Positions 42,995 to 51,489 of a stretch of 64,000 bases of DNA are shown piece by piece. Within the stretch, counting starts at the first letter, position 1; each line of letters starts with the position of its first letter. The notes beneath the pieces are model-generated. The model saw only the letters and a program-made list of their open reading frames with translations, did not search any database and was not told the DNA's origin. The position numbers and the translations under genes are program-made. Origin of the DNA: Pseudomonas haemolytica (GTDB lineage: Bacteria > Pseudomonadota > Gammaproteobacteria > Pseudomonadales > Pseudomonadaceae); the NCBI RefSeq assembly GCF_009659625.1, contig NZ_VOIW01000009.1:62001-126000 (forward strand), given 5' to 3'.

Positions 42995-43885
42995 CTATTT
43001 TTTCGCGGCAAACAGCGCGTCGAGCTTCTGCTCGAAGGTGTGGTAGTCGATGCGATCGTAAAGCTCCATGCGGGTTTGCATGGTGTCGATCACGTTCTGT
43101 TGGGTGCCGTCGCGACGGATCGCGGTGTAGACGTTCTCGGCGGCTTTGTTCATGGCGCGGAAGGCCGAGAGCGGGTACAGCACGATGGAAACATCGGCAG
43201 ATTTCAACTGTTCGGTGGTGTACAGCGGGGTCGCGCCAAACTCGGTAATGTTAGCCAGGATCGGCGCCTTTACCTGGGAGGCGAACAGCTTGTACATCTC
43301 AAGCTCGGTGATGGCTTCCGGGAACACCATGTCGGCACCGGCTTCGATACACGCGGCGGCACGCTCAAGGGCGGACTCCAGGCCCTCGACAGCCAGGGCG
43401 TCGGTGCGCGCCATGATCACGAAGCTGTCATCGGTGCGCGCATCCACGGCGGCCTTGATGCGGTCGACCATTTCCTGCTGGGACACGATTTCTTTGTTGG
43501 GGCGATGCCCGCAGCGCTTGGCGCCGACCTGGTCTTCGATATGGATAGCGGCGGCGCCGAACTTGATCATCGACTTGACGGTGCGCGCCACGTTGAACGC
43601 CGAGGAGCCGAAACCGGTGTCCACGTCCACCAGCAACGGCAGGTCGCACACGTCGGTGATACGGCGCACGTCGGTGAGTACGTCATCCAGGCCGGTGATA
43701 CCCAGGTCCGGCACGCCGAGGGAACCCGCCGCTACGCCGCCACCTGACAGATAAATCGCCTTGAAACCGGCGCGCTTGGCCAGCAGCGCGTGGTTGGCAT
43801 TGATTGCGCCCACCACTTGCAAGGGCTGTTCGCTGGCGACTGCGTCACGGAAACGCTGGCCGGGAGTGCTGTTGTTGGAACTCAT
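42995..43885 (-). CDS. prpB: 2-methylisocitrate lyase PrpB
   Basis: A 296-residue isocitrate-lyase-superfamily enzyme splitting 2-methylisocitrate into pyruvate and succinate. The catalytic-loop motif reads KRCGH (KKCGH in E. coli). The metal-binding VDVDTGFG and the AIHIEDQV strand are intact, with YLSGGGVAAGSLGVPD near the N-terminus. The ATG overlaps the stop of the upstream regulator gene by four bases, so they are co-translated. Confidence 0.96.
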   Translation of the reverse strand: MSSNNSTPGQRFRDAVASEQPLQVVGAINANHALLAKRAGFKAIYLSGGGVAAGSLGVPDLGITGLDDVLTDVRRITDVCDLPLLVDVDTGFGSSAFNVARTVKSMIKFGAAAIHIEDQVGAKRCGHRPNKEIVSQQEMVDRIKAAVDARTDDSFVIMARTDALAVEGLESALERAAACIEAGADMVFPEAITELEMYKLFASQVKAPILANITEFGATPLYTTEQLKSADVSIVLYPLSAFRAMNKAAENVYTAIRRDGTQQNVIDTMQTRMELYDRIDYHTFEQKLDALFAAKK

Positions 43886-44595
43886 GACTCACCTCGTGAT
43901 GAAGGAGCACCGTCCGGGAAGTGACGGGCGATGTTGCGTTTGGATGCACCGATATGCCGGCGCATCAACAGTTCGGCCAGTTCACCGTCGCGATCGGCAA
44001 TCGCATCAAGAATGCGGTGATGCTCGGCAAAGGCCTGGCGTGGACGATTGGGGGTGGCGGAAAACTGGATGCGATACATACGCACCAATTGGTACAGCTC
44101 GCCGCAAAGCATCTGGGTCAGGGTGCGGTTACCGGCGCCCTGGATGATCCGGTAATGAAAGTCGAAGTCGCCTTCCTGCTGGTAATAGCCGACACCGGCC
44201 TGGAACGCCGCATCCCGTTCATGGGTGTGCAATACCTGGCGCAGCTCTTCGATTTCCGCATCGGTCATGCGTTCGGCTGCCAGGCGGCAGGCCATGCCTT
44301 CCAGGGACTCGCGGATTTCATAGAGCTCAATCAGCTCTGCGTGGCTCAAGGACACCACCCGCGCGCCGACGTGGGGCACGCGCACCAGCAGGCGCTGGCC
44401 TTCCAGGCGGTGGATCGCTTCGCGCAGCGGGCCACGGCTGATGCCGTAGGTACGCGCCAGCTCCGGCTCGGAGATCTTGCTGCCGGGGGCGATCTCGCCT
44501 TTGACGATGGCGGCCTGGATACGCCGGAAGACGTTCTCGGACATCGTTTGGGATTCGTCTGACGCTGCTATCGGAACTTCCGACTGACCGAGCAT
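43882..44595 (-). CDS. GntR/FCD-family regulator of the prp operon
   Basis: A 237-residue regulator with an N-terminal winged helix (GEIAPGSKISEPELARTYGISRGPLREAIHRLEGQRLL) and a C-terminal FCD ligand-binding helical domain (ELYEIRESLEGMACRLAAERM, DFHYRIIQGAGNRTL with probable metal-binding residues). It replaces the sigma-54-dependent PrpR of enterics, as is usual in pseudomonads. First gene of the operon, overlapping prpB. A TTGTCGACA operator-like site touches its own start codon, suggesting autoregulation; 2-methylcitrate is the likely effector by analogy. Confidence 0.9.
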   Translation of the reverse strand: MLGQSEVPIAASDESQTMSENVFRRIQAAIVKGEIAPGSKISEPELARTYGISRGPLREAIHRLEGQRLLVRVPHVGARVVSLSHAELIELYEIRESLEGMACRLAAERMTDAEIEELRQVLHTHERDAAFQAGVGYYQQEGDFDFHYRIIQGAGNRTLTQMLCGELYQLVRMYRIQFSATPNRPRQAFAEHHRILDAIADRDGELAELLMRRHIGASKRNIARHFPDGAPSSRGES

Positions 44596-44605
44596 ATTGT
44601 CGACA
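44596..44605 (-). promoter_or_regulatory. Operator-like site at the prp regulator start codon
   Basis: ATTGTCGACA, sharing nine bases with the full palindrome upstream, lies directly before the regulator ATG. It is well placed for repression of the prp operon. Confidence 0.55.
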
Positions 44606-44668
44606 CCTTTAAAAGCAATGCCGCAAAAACTAGCCAATCACCCCGCATTAGTCAAAGAATAAATGAAC

Positions 44669-44680
44669 ATTGTCGACAAT
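44669..44680. promoter_or_regulatory. Palindromic GntR operator candidate
   Basis: ATTGTCGACAAT is a perfect 12-base palindrome 74 bp upstream of the regulator ATG. FCD-type GntR proteins typically bind short palindromes of the form TTGTnnACAA, and the second copy near the start codon supports the call. Confidence 0.65.
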
Positions 44681-44866
44681 CGTCTAATGCGCTTTGTTGA
44701 TGACCACCAGGCATGGCCGCCTGCCAGCGCTGGCGCCAAAAAAGCATCATGTTAGAATGCCCGGCGTATTTGCCTGACATCTCTGGATGAAACGGCGCAC
44801 GAGGGAGTTTGCGCAGCAATGCCAGTCGCCTTGAATTGAACATCGCACGGCACCGCCTCAGGATTT

Positions 44867-45403
44867 ATGAGACTCAAGCCCTTCCCCCTGCTTTTCTGCC
44901 TACTGTTGATACCGAGCCTTGGCATCGCCGCCGAGAAAACGGTGTATGGCCTCAATGAATACGCCAAGCTTGCGGGTATCGACCTGGAAGTCGCGGCCAA
45001 ACTCGACACCGGCGCCAAGACCGCTTCGCTGAGTGCCCGCGATATCAAGCGCTTCAAGCGCAACGGCGAATCCTGGGTGCGCTTCTACCTGGCCATCGAC
45101 ACCGCCCACTCCCACCCCATCGAACGCCCCCTGGCCCGCGTCAGCAAAATCAAGCGCCGCGCCGGTGACTACGATCCCGATGAGGACAAGAACTACACCG
45201 CCCGTCCGGTGATTGCCCTGGATATCTGCATGGGCACTGCTTTACGCAGCATCGAAGTGAACTTGACTGACCGCAGCGCCTTCCAATACCCGCTGCTGAT
45301 CGGCTCCGAAGCGCTGAAACGCTTTGATGCGCTGGTCGACCCCAGTCTTAAATATGCAGCAGGCAAACCTGCCTGCGCCGCCGACGCTCATACCGCCGAG
45401 TAA
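44867..45403 (+). CDS. Periplasmic retropepsin-like aspartic protease
   Basis: A 178-residue protein: a signal peptide (MRLKPFPLLFCLLLIPSLGIAAEK), then a clan-AA retropepsin-like domain with the active-site triad in AKLDTGAKTASLSA near residue 48, and a LIGSEALKRFDALVDP end. The family is annotated as ATP-dependent zinc protease or RimK-associated, but no ATP or zinc motif is visible here. It is first of three adjacent genes with a transglutaminase-7TM protein and an ATP-grasp ligase, a conserved set in proteobacteria. Confidence 0.85.
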   Translation: MRLKPFPLLFCLLLIPSLGIAAEKTVYGLNEYAKLAGIDLEVAAKLDTGAKTASLSARDIKRFKRNGESWVRFYLAIDTAHSHPIERPLARVSKIKRRAGDYDPDEDKNYTARPVIALDICMGTALRSIEVNLTDRSAFQYPLLIGSEALKRFDALVDPSLKYAAGKPACAADAHTAE

Positions 45404-45408
45404 ACCGA

Positions 45409-46941
45409 ATGCGCTCTCTGACCCTGCACCTGAAAATCCTGATCACCTTGTTGGTGGTGCTCGGCATTTCGGTCACCGCCTATCAGATTTTCGTGTTGGG
45501 GATCCCCGTTACCGAGGATGCCACCGACGACTTGTGGAACATCGACGCCAAGGTCGAGTTCGTCGCCAACCCGAAAGACCCGGTCAAGATCCAGATGTTC
45601 GTGCCGCCCCTGAGCCGCGACTTCGTCAGCCTTAATGAAAGCTTTATCTCGAACAACTACGGGGTGAGCGTCAACCGCATCGACGGCAACCGCAAAGTCA
45701 CCTGGTCGGCGCGCCGGGCCAAGGGCAACCAGACCCTGTATTACCGCCTGGTATTGACCAAGCGCTACAGCGGCGAGAAGGTCAAGATCAAGGGCCCGAC
45801 CTTCCGCGACAGCATCGCCGTGGAAGGCCCGGAGAAGATCGCCGCCGAAGCCTTGCTGGCGCCGATCCGTCAACACTCGGCCGATGTCGAGACCTTTATC
45901 AGCGAAGCCATCAAGCGCACCAACAACCTCAACGACGACAACGTGAAACTGTTGCTGGCCGGCGACCCGTCGACGCCGCACAAGGCCAAGATTGTCGAAC
46001 TGCTGCTGTCCATCGCCCATGTGCCGGTAGAGAAAGTCCACACCATCCGCCTGGTGGCCGACCAGCCGCAAACCCCGGAACTGTGGCTGCGCAGCTTCAA
46101 TGGCAATGACTGGCTGTACTTCAACCCGGAAACCGGCGAACAGGGCCTGCCGGCCGACCGCCTGCTGTGGTGGACCGGCGATGAAAACCTGATCACAGTC
46201 GATGGCGGCAAGAAAGCCATGGTGACCTTCAGCCTGAACAACAGCGAGATGAACGCCATCCGCCTGGCCAAGCTGACCGACGAAAACACCGACGCCAACT
46301 TCCTCGAATACTCGCTGTACGGCCTGCCGCTGCAAACCCAGCAAACCTTCATGATCATGGTGATGATCCCGATTGGCGTGCTGGTGATCCTGATCCTGCG
46401 CAACCTGATCGGCCTGCAGACCCTGGGTACCTTTACCCCGGTGCTGATCGCCCTGGCGTTCCGCGAGACGCAACTGGGCTTCGGGATTGTGCTGTTTACG
46501 ATTATCACAGCGCTCGGGTTGTCCCTCAGGTCGTACCTGGAGCACTTGAAACTGCAGATGCTGCCGAGGCTGTCGGTGGTGTTGACCTTCGTGGTAGTGC
46601 TGATTGCCGCCATCAGCCTGTTCAGCCACAAGCTGGGGCTGGAGCGGGGCTTGTCGGTGGCGCTGTTCCCGATGGTGATCCTGACCATGACCATCGAACG
46701 CCTGTCGATCACCTGGGAGGAGCGTGGCGCCAACCATGCGCTGAAAGTGGCGATTGGCACGCTGTTCGCCGCGTCCCTGGCGCACCTCATCATGAGCGTG
46801 CCGGAGCTGATCTACTTCGTGTTCACGTTCCCGGCGATCCTGTTGATCCTGGTGGGCTTCATGCTGGCCATGGGTCGTTATCGCGGCTACCGCCTCACCG
46901 AGCTGGTGCGCTTCAAGGCGTTCTTGAAGGCTGACTCCTGA
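45409..46941 (+). CDS. Inactive transglutaminase fused to seven membrane helices
   Basis: A 510-residue protein with an N-terminal membrane anchor and a periplasmic region of about 270 residues resembling transglutaminase-like folds. No convincing Cys-His-Asp triad is visible. Around residue 310 a block of about seven helices begins (FMIMVMIPIGVLVILILRNLIGLQTLGTFTPVLIALAF onward). Such proteins accompany ATP-grasp ligases and retropepsins. The gene starts five bases after the protease stop and overlaps the ATP-grasp gene by one base. Function unknown; a peptide-binding signalling or transport role has been proposed for the family. Confidence 0.82.
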   Translation: MRSLTLHLKILITLLVVLGISVTAYQIFVLGIPVTEDATDDLWNIDAKVEFVANPKDPVKIQMFVPPLSRDFVSLNESFISNNYGVSVNRIDGNRKVTWSARRAKGNQTLYYRLVLTKRYSGEKVKIKGPTFRDSIAVEGPEKIAAEALLAPIRQHSADVETFISEAIKRTNNLNDDNVKLLLAGDPSTPHKAKIVELLLSIAHVPVEKVHTIRLVADQPQTPELWLRSFNGNDWLYFNPETGEQGLPADRLLWWTGDENLITVDGGKKAMVTFSLNNSEMNAIRLAKLTDENTDANFLEYSLYGLPLQTQQTFMIMVMIPIGVLVILILRNLIGLQTLGTFTPVLIALAFRETQLGFGIVLFTIITALGLSLRSYLEHLKLQMLPRLSVVLTFVVVLIAAISLFSHKLGLERGLSVALFPMVILTMTIERLSITWEERGANHALKVAIGTLFAASLAHLIMSVPELIYFVFTFPAILLILVGFMLAMGRYRGYRLTELVRFKAFLKADS

Positions 46942-47927
46942 TGTTCGGCTTCTGGAAGACCTGGAAGGCCCTCGAAGCGCGGGGGATCATGGGCATCAAC
47001 CGGCGTAACGCCGACTACGTGCTCAAGTACAACAAGCGCAGCCTGTACCCGATCGTGGATGACAAGATCATCACCAAGGAACGGGCCCTGGCGGCCGGCA
47101 TCCATGTACCGGAAATGTACGGGGTGATCTCCACCGAAAAGGAAATCGACAAGCTCGACGAGATTATCGGGGGGCGCAGCGACTTCGTGATCAAGCCAGC
47201 CCAGGGTGCCGGCGGTGACGGCATTTTGGTGGTGGCCGACCGGTTTGAAGGGCGCTATCGCACAGTGTCAGGCAAGATCATCAGCCATGAAGAGATCGAG
47301 CACCAGATTTCCAGCATCCTCACCGGCCTGTACTCCCTGGGCGGCCACCGCGACCGCGCGCTGATCGAATACCGGGTGGTGCCCGACCAGATCTTCAAGA
47401 GCATCAGCTACGAAGGCGTGCCGGATATCCGCATCATCGTGCTGATGGGCTACCCGGTAATGGCCATGCTGCGCTTGCCGACCCGCCAGTCCGGCGGCAA
47501 GGCCAACCTGCACCAGGGCGCGATTGGCGTGGGCGTCGACCTGGCCACCGGCCTGACCCTGCGCGGCACCTGGCTGAACAACATCATCACCAAGCACCCT
47601 GACACCACCAATGCCGTGGATGGTGTGCAACTGCCTAATTGGGACGGTTTCATGAAGCTCGCGGCCGGCTGCTATGAGCTGTGCGGGCTGGGTTATATCG
47701 GCGTGGACATGGTGCTGGACCAGGAAAAAGGCCCGCTGATCCTTGAACTGAATGCGCGGCCGGGGCTGAACATCCAGATTGCCAATGACTGCGGCTTGAC
47801 CTTGCGCACCCATGCGGTGGAAGCGCGGCTGGAAGAACTCAAGACTGCCGGCGTGACGGAAACCCCGGAAGAACGGGTGAAGTTCGTGCAGGAGATGTTC
47901 GGGCATATTCCGCCCGTGGAAGGCTGA
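46941..47927 (+). CDS. RimK-related ATP-grasp peptide ligase
   Basis: A 328-residue ATP-grasp protein. Lysine/glycine-loop residues DFVIKPAQGAGGDGILVV, the central DIRIIVLMGYPVMAMLRLPT and the metal-binding ELNARPGLNIQIAN correspond to alpha-L-glutamate ligase-like enzymes. It should form an amide bond between an amino acid and a peptide or protein carboxylate in the cytoplasm. Fully coupled to the preceding membrane gene. Its substrate is unknown. Confidence 0.86.
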   Translation: MFGFWKTWKALEARGIMGINRRNADYVLKYNKRSLYPIVDDKIITKERALAAGIHVPEMYGVISTEKEIDKLDEIIGGRSDFVIKPAQGAGGDGILVVADRFEGRYRTVSGKIISHEEIEHQISSILTGLYSLGGHRDRALIEYRVVPDQIFKSISYEGVPDIRIIVLMGYPVMAMLRLPTRQSGGKANLHQGAIGVGVDLATGLTLRGTWLNNIITKHPDTTNAVDGVQLPNWDGFMKLAAGCYELCGLGYIGVDMVLDQEKGPLILELNARPGLNIQIANDCGLTLRTHAVEARLEELKTAGVTETPEERVKFVQEMFGHIPPVEG

Positions 47928-48027
47928 TCCGGTCTTCGAACCGTCTATCCCCGACATCCCCTCTAGGAGCAAATCCTACAGGGGACTACAATCCCCCTCC
48001 CCGCGCCATTAGCTGATCCAACCCCGC

Positions 48028-49371
48028 ATGTTGACCTGCTCCGTACACCCATTGCCCTACCGGGCCAACCCCGCCGAGTATTTTGCGGCGATTCGCCATG
48101 CTCCCGGCGCGGTGCTGCTCGACAGCGGCCGACCGACGGCCGAGCGTGGGCGTTACGACCTGCTCAGCGCCTGGCCCGAAGCGACCTTGACGGTAGCGCC
48201 TGACGAAAGCGGCGCTGCTTTCCTGCAACGCTTGCGCGAAAACCTCTCGCGATTGGGTGAAGCCGCAATCCCCGCTGGTTTGCAGTTGCCGTTCGCCGGA
48301 GGCTTGATCGGCTACCTGAGCTACGACTTCGGTCGGCACCTGGAGCACATGCCGCACCTGGCGGTGGATGACCTGCACCTGCCGGATGCGCGCTTCGGGC
48401 TGTACGCCTGGGCGCTGATCAGTGACCACCAGGCCCAGAGCAGCCAACTGGTGTTTCATCCCACGCTGGCGGATAGCGAACGGCAACGACTGATCGCGCT
48501 GTTCAGCCATGGCGCGGTTGACACCTCTGCGACGTTCAAACTCCAGGGCCCGATGGCGCCCGACCTCACCGCAGAGGCCTACCGCCAAGCCATCGTGCGT
48601 ATCCAGGACTACATCCAGGCCGGCGACTGCTACCAGGTCAACTTCGCCCAGCGCTTTCGCGCGCCATGCATGGGTGATCCCTGGGCAGCCTATTGCGCCC
48701 TGCGCGAAGCCTGCCCGACGCCATTTTCCGGGTTCCAGAGCCTGCCGGATGACGGCGCAGTGCTGAGCCTGTCGCCGGAACGCTTTGTGCGCATCAGCGA
48801 ACGTCAGGTCGAGACCCGCCCGATCAAGGGCACCCGCCCTCGCGGTTTAACGCCGCAAGAGGATGCCGCCAACGCCGCCGAACTGCTGGCCAGCCCCAAG
48901 GATCGCGCAGAGAACCTGATGATCGTCGACCTGCTGCGCAACGACCTCGGCCGCAGTTGCCGCATCGGCTCGGTGAACGTGCCGGAGTTGTTCAGCCTGG
49001 AAAGCTACCCCAACGTGCATCACTTGGTGAGCAGCGTCACCGGCGTATTGGCCGACGATAAAGACGCCTTGGACCTCATCGCCGGCAGCTTCCCCGGCGG
49101 CTCCATCACCGGCGCGCCGAAGATTCGCGCCATGCAGATCATCGACGAACTGGAGCCCACCCGCCGCGGGCTGTACTGCGGCTCGCTGGTGTACCTGGAC
49201 GTGCGCGGCGAGATGGACAGTTCCATCGCGATTCGCAGTTTGCTGGTCAAGGATGGGCAAGTATGTTGCTGGGGCGGCGGCGGGATTGTGGCGGATTCAG
49301 AGTGGCAGGCGGAGTATCAGGAGTCGTTGACGAAGGTGCGGGTGTTGTTGCAAACGTTGGAAAGTTTGTAG
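48028..49371 (+). CDS. pabB: Aminodeoxychorismate synthase component I
   Basis: A 447-residue chorismate-utilising enzyme that makes 4-amino-4-deoxychorismate with glutaminase PabA on the way to folate. Diagnostic segments: PIKGTRPRG (PabB-type nucleophile lysine region), the DCYQVNFAQRF block, GSFPGGSITGAPKIRAM and the C-terminal GGGIVADSEWQAEYQE. The length fits stand-alone PabB. Monocistronic in appearance, convergent with thrH. Confidence 0.94.
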   Translation: MLTCSVHPLPYRANPAEYFAAIRHAPGAVLLDSGRPTAERGRYDLLSAWPEATLTVAPDESGAAFLQRLRENLSRLGEAAIPAGLQLPFAGGLIGYLSYDFGRHLEHMPHLAVDDLHLPDARFGLYAWALISDHQAQSSQLVFHPTLADSERQRLIALFSHGAVDTSATFKLQGPMAPDLTAEAYRQAIVRIQDYIQAGDCYQVNFAQRFRAPCMGDPWAAYCALREACPTPFSGFQSLPDDGAVLSLSPERFVRISERQVETRPIKGTRPRGLTPQEDAANAAELLASPKDRAENLMIVDLLRNDLGRSCRIGSVNVPELFSLESYPNVHHLVSSVTGVLADDKDALDLIAGSFPGGSITGAPKIRAMQIIDELEPTRRGLYCGSLVYLDVRGEMDSSIAIRSLLVKDGQVCCWGGGGIVADSEWQAEYQESLTKVRVLLQTLESL

Positions 49372-49417
49372 AGCACTCCCTTCCAGGGCTGTAGAGGCTG
49401 ACTGCGCCGGCCTCATC

Positions 49418-49492
49418 CTCCCACATTGGACTGCGTTTATCCTGGAGGAACGCAGTCCAATGTGGGAGCGGGCTTGCCCGCGATGGGGCCAC
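49418..49492. repeat. REP element with a 20-bp perfect hairpin
   Basis: A perfect 20-base inverted repeat (49418-49437 with 49449-49468, CTCCCACATTGGACTGCGTT and complement, 11-base loop) runs into a GAGCGGGCTTGCCCGC REP stem. It lies in the 138-bp gap between convergent pabB and thrH, the likely shared terminator. Confidence 0.85.
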
Positions 49493-49509
49493 CCGCCTCG
49501 CTATATAAC

Positions 49510-50127
49510 TTACAGAGTCAACTGCCGATTCGACGCCTTGATGAACTCCCGCTTCAACTCCTCAAACGTGTGCACCGCCGGGAACTGGGGGAACTCACGA
49601 ATCACATTCTGCGGCGCATGGAATAGAATCCCACGATCAGCTTCACCCAGCATCGTGGTGTCGTTGTAGGAATCACCAGCCGCGATCACACGGTAGTAGA
49701 GGCTCTTGAACGCCAATACCGATTGGCGCTTGGGGTCTTTCTGGCGCAGTTGGTAGCTCACCACCCGATCATTCTCATCGGTAATCAGGCGGTGGCAGAG
49801 CAAGGTCGGGAAGCCCAACTGGCGCATCAGCGGCTGGGAGAATTCGTAGAAGGTGTCGGACAGGATCACCACCTGGAAGCGCTCACGCAGCCAGTTGACG
49901 AACTCGATGGCTCCGTCCAGCGGCTTGAGGGTGGCGATCACTTCCTGGATATCGGCCAGTTTGAGCCCGTGCTCATCGAGGATGCGCAGGCGCTGCTGCA
50001 TCAGCACATCGTAGTCGGGAATGTCGCGGGTGGTGGCGCGCAGGGATTCAATACCGGTTTTTTCGGCAAAGGCGATCCAGATTTCCGGAACCAGCACCCC
50101 TTCCAGGTCAAGACAGGCAATTTCCAC
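49510..50127 (-). CDS. thrH: Phosphoserine phosphatase / homoserine phosphotransferase ThrH
   Basis: A 205-residue HAD enzyme. P. aeruginosa ThrH removes phosphate from phosphoserine and can pass it to homoserine. HAD motifs: I = CLDLEGVLVPE (with Glu in place of the second Asp, typical of ThrH), II = ILSDTF, III = Lys in QKDPKRQS, IV = AAGDSYNDTTML. The family N-terminus (V/M)EIACLDLEG is reached from a GTG at 50127 with GGGAG six bases upstream. Confidence 0.94.
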   Translation of the reverse strand: MEIACLDLEGVLVPEIWIAFAEKTGIESLRATTRDIPDYDVLMQQRLRILDEHGLKLADIQEVIATLKPLDGAIEFVNWLRERFQVVILSDTFYEFSQPLMRQLGFPTLLCHRLITDENDRVVSYQLRQKDPKRQSVLAFKSLYYRVIAAGDSYNDTTMLGEADRGILFHAPQNVIREFPQFPAVHTFEELKREFIKASNRQLTL

Positions 50128-50279
50128 AAGACACTCCCATATAGATGTTGTTAGTTGAGCGAGCAAAAGGACTGCCGAACTCTAGCGACTCAAGCACGCC
50201 GCCGCAACGCGGGACGGATTTTGATACCATCGCCCCCCTATAGAGCGCTCAGCGCCATTGACCTGTAGGAACCGTCCTG

Positions 50280-51014
50280 ATGAACCAAGCCTTCGACGTC
50301 GCTGAACTCGCCGCGACTTATGCCAACAAGTCTGCCCAGGACATTCTCAAGCTGGCGTTCAGCCAGTTCGGTGATGACCTGTGGATTTCCTTCAGCGGTG
50401 CCGAGGATGTGGTGCTGGTGGACATGGCCTGGAAGCTGAACAAGAACGTCAAGGTGTTCAGCCTCGACACCGGCCGCCTGCACCCGGAGACCTACCGGTT
50501 TATCGAGCAGGTGCGTGAGTTCTACAAAATCGACATCGAACTGATCTCGCCAGACCAGAGCAAGCTGGAACCCTTCGTCAAAGAAAAGGGTTTGTTCAGC
50601 TTCTATAAGGACGGCCATGGCGAATGCTGCGGCATCCGCAAGATCGAACCATTGCGCCGCAAACTCGCGGGCGTAAGTGCCTGGGCCACCGGCCAGCGCC
50701 GCGACCAGAGCCCCGGCACCCGCAGCCAGGTGGCGGCGCTGGAAATCGACACGGCCTTTTCTACCCCGGAACGCACCCTGTACAAGTTCAACCCGCTGGC
50801 ACAGATGACCAGCGAAGAGGTCTGGGGTTATATCCGCATGCTGGAACTGCCCTACAACAGCCTGCATGAGCGCGGGTTTATCAGCATTGGCTGCGAGCCC
50901 TGCACCCGCCCGGTATTGCCTAACCAGCATGAGCGTGAAGGCCGCTGGTGGTGGGAAGAAGCCACGCAGAAAGAATGCGGGCTGCATGCGGGGAATATCA
51001 TCAGCAAGGCATGA
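50280..51014 (+). CDS. cysH: Adenylyl-sulfate (APS) reductase
   Basis: A 244-residue assimilatory reductase converting APS to sulfite with thioredoxin electrons. The paired cysteines ECCGIRK near residue 118 and IGCEPC near residue 205 are the [4Fe-4S] ligands found in APS-type but not PAPS-type enzymes. The catalytic Cys is in KECGLH at the C-terminus. SGAEDVVLVD and the SLDTGRLHPET loop bind substrate. The ATG is at 50280. Confidence 0.95.
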   Translation: MNQAFDVAELAATYANKSAQDILKLAFSQFGDDLWISFSGAEDVVLVDMAWKLNKNVKVFSLDTGRLHPETYRFIEQVREFYKIDIELISPDQSKLEPFVKEKGLFSFYKDGHGECCGIRKIEPLRRKLAGVSAWATGQRRDQSPGTRSQVAALEIDTAFSTPERTLYKFNPLAQMTSEEVWGYIRMLELPYNSLHERGFISIGCEPCTRPVLPNQHEREGRWWWEEATQKECGLHAGNIISKA

Positions 51015-51038
51015 AGCCCGAAAGTTGATGCGCTAAAA

Positions 51039-51132
51039 AGTGTGGGAGGGAGCTTGCTTCCGGTAGCGGTGGGTCAGCCACAGATTTGCTGACTGATACA
51101 CCGTCATCGGGGGCAAGCCCCCTCCCACACTT
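51039..51132. repeat. REPIN downstream of cysH
   Basis: Arms beginning AAGTGTGGGAGGG and ending CCCTCCCACACTT, with further pairing (CGGTAGCGGTG against CACCGTCATCG) around a GTCAGC-rich centre. It is less perfect than other copies. Confidence 0.88.
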
Positions 51133-51380
51133 GTTTTGTGCATAGCTTTAAAATGTACACAACTATGTAACCATCGGTGCCATTTTTGTGTGCAACTTAT
51201 AATCCAGCGCACCAAAACGTAACATCCCTCTTTGCTAGTTCCCTCCTATCTGAATCGCGCCATTCCCAATCAAAAAATAAATACCTGTTCAATCGGTCAA
51301 TTTATATTTGTTTTAATTCAGTAGTTTATTTAAATATCGTGTTAAAAAGAAATTAACCTCGTTTTTTATATATCGAAAAC

Positions 51381-51396
51381 TGGCACGCATGTGGCT
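51381..51396 (+). promoter_or_regulatory. Sigma-54 promoter match upstream of the NCS1 transporter
   Basis: TGGCACG-CATG-TGGCT has a perfect -24 element and the invariant GC at -12, with one departure (TGGC for TTGC). The predicted start is near 51408, about 80 bp before the transporter ATG. Confidence 0.68.
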
Positions 51397-51412
51397 TAGT
51401 GAAAAGTACGCT

Positions 51413-51422
51413 TTGTATACAA
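51413..51422. promoter_or_regulatory. TTGTATACAA palindrome
   Basis: A perfect ten-base palindrome just past the predicted transcription start, of the form bound by many GntR-family repressors. No GntR gene lies next to it, so its binding protein is unknown. Confidence 0.45.
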
Positions 51423-51489
51423 TCAATACAAAACCTACATACACTTTGCCATCCGCCGCTTTGCTGCAGATGTGCTGGAGCCTGCCGGA

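Larger units (their letters stand above)
51133..51489 (+). other. AT-rich upstream region of the NCS1 transporter gene
   Basis: This gene-free stretch is markedly AT-richer than its neighbours, especially 51250-51380. It ends with the sigma-54 match and palindrome listed separately. No coding sequence was recognised. Confidence 0.6.
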
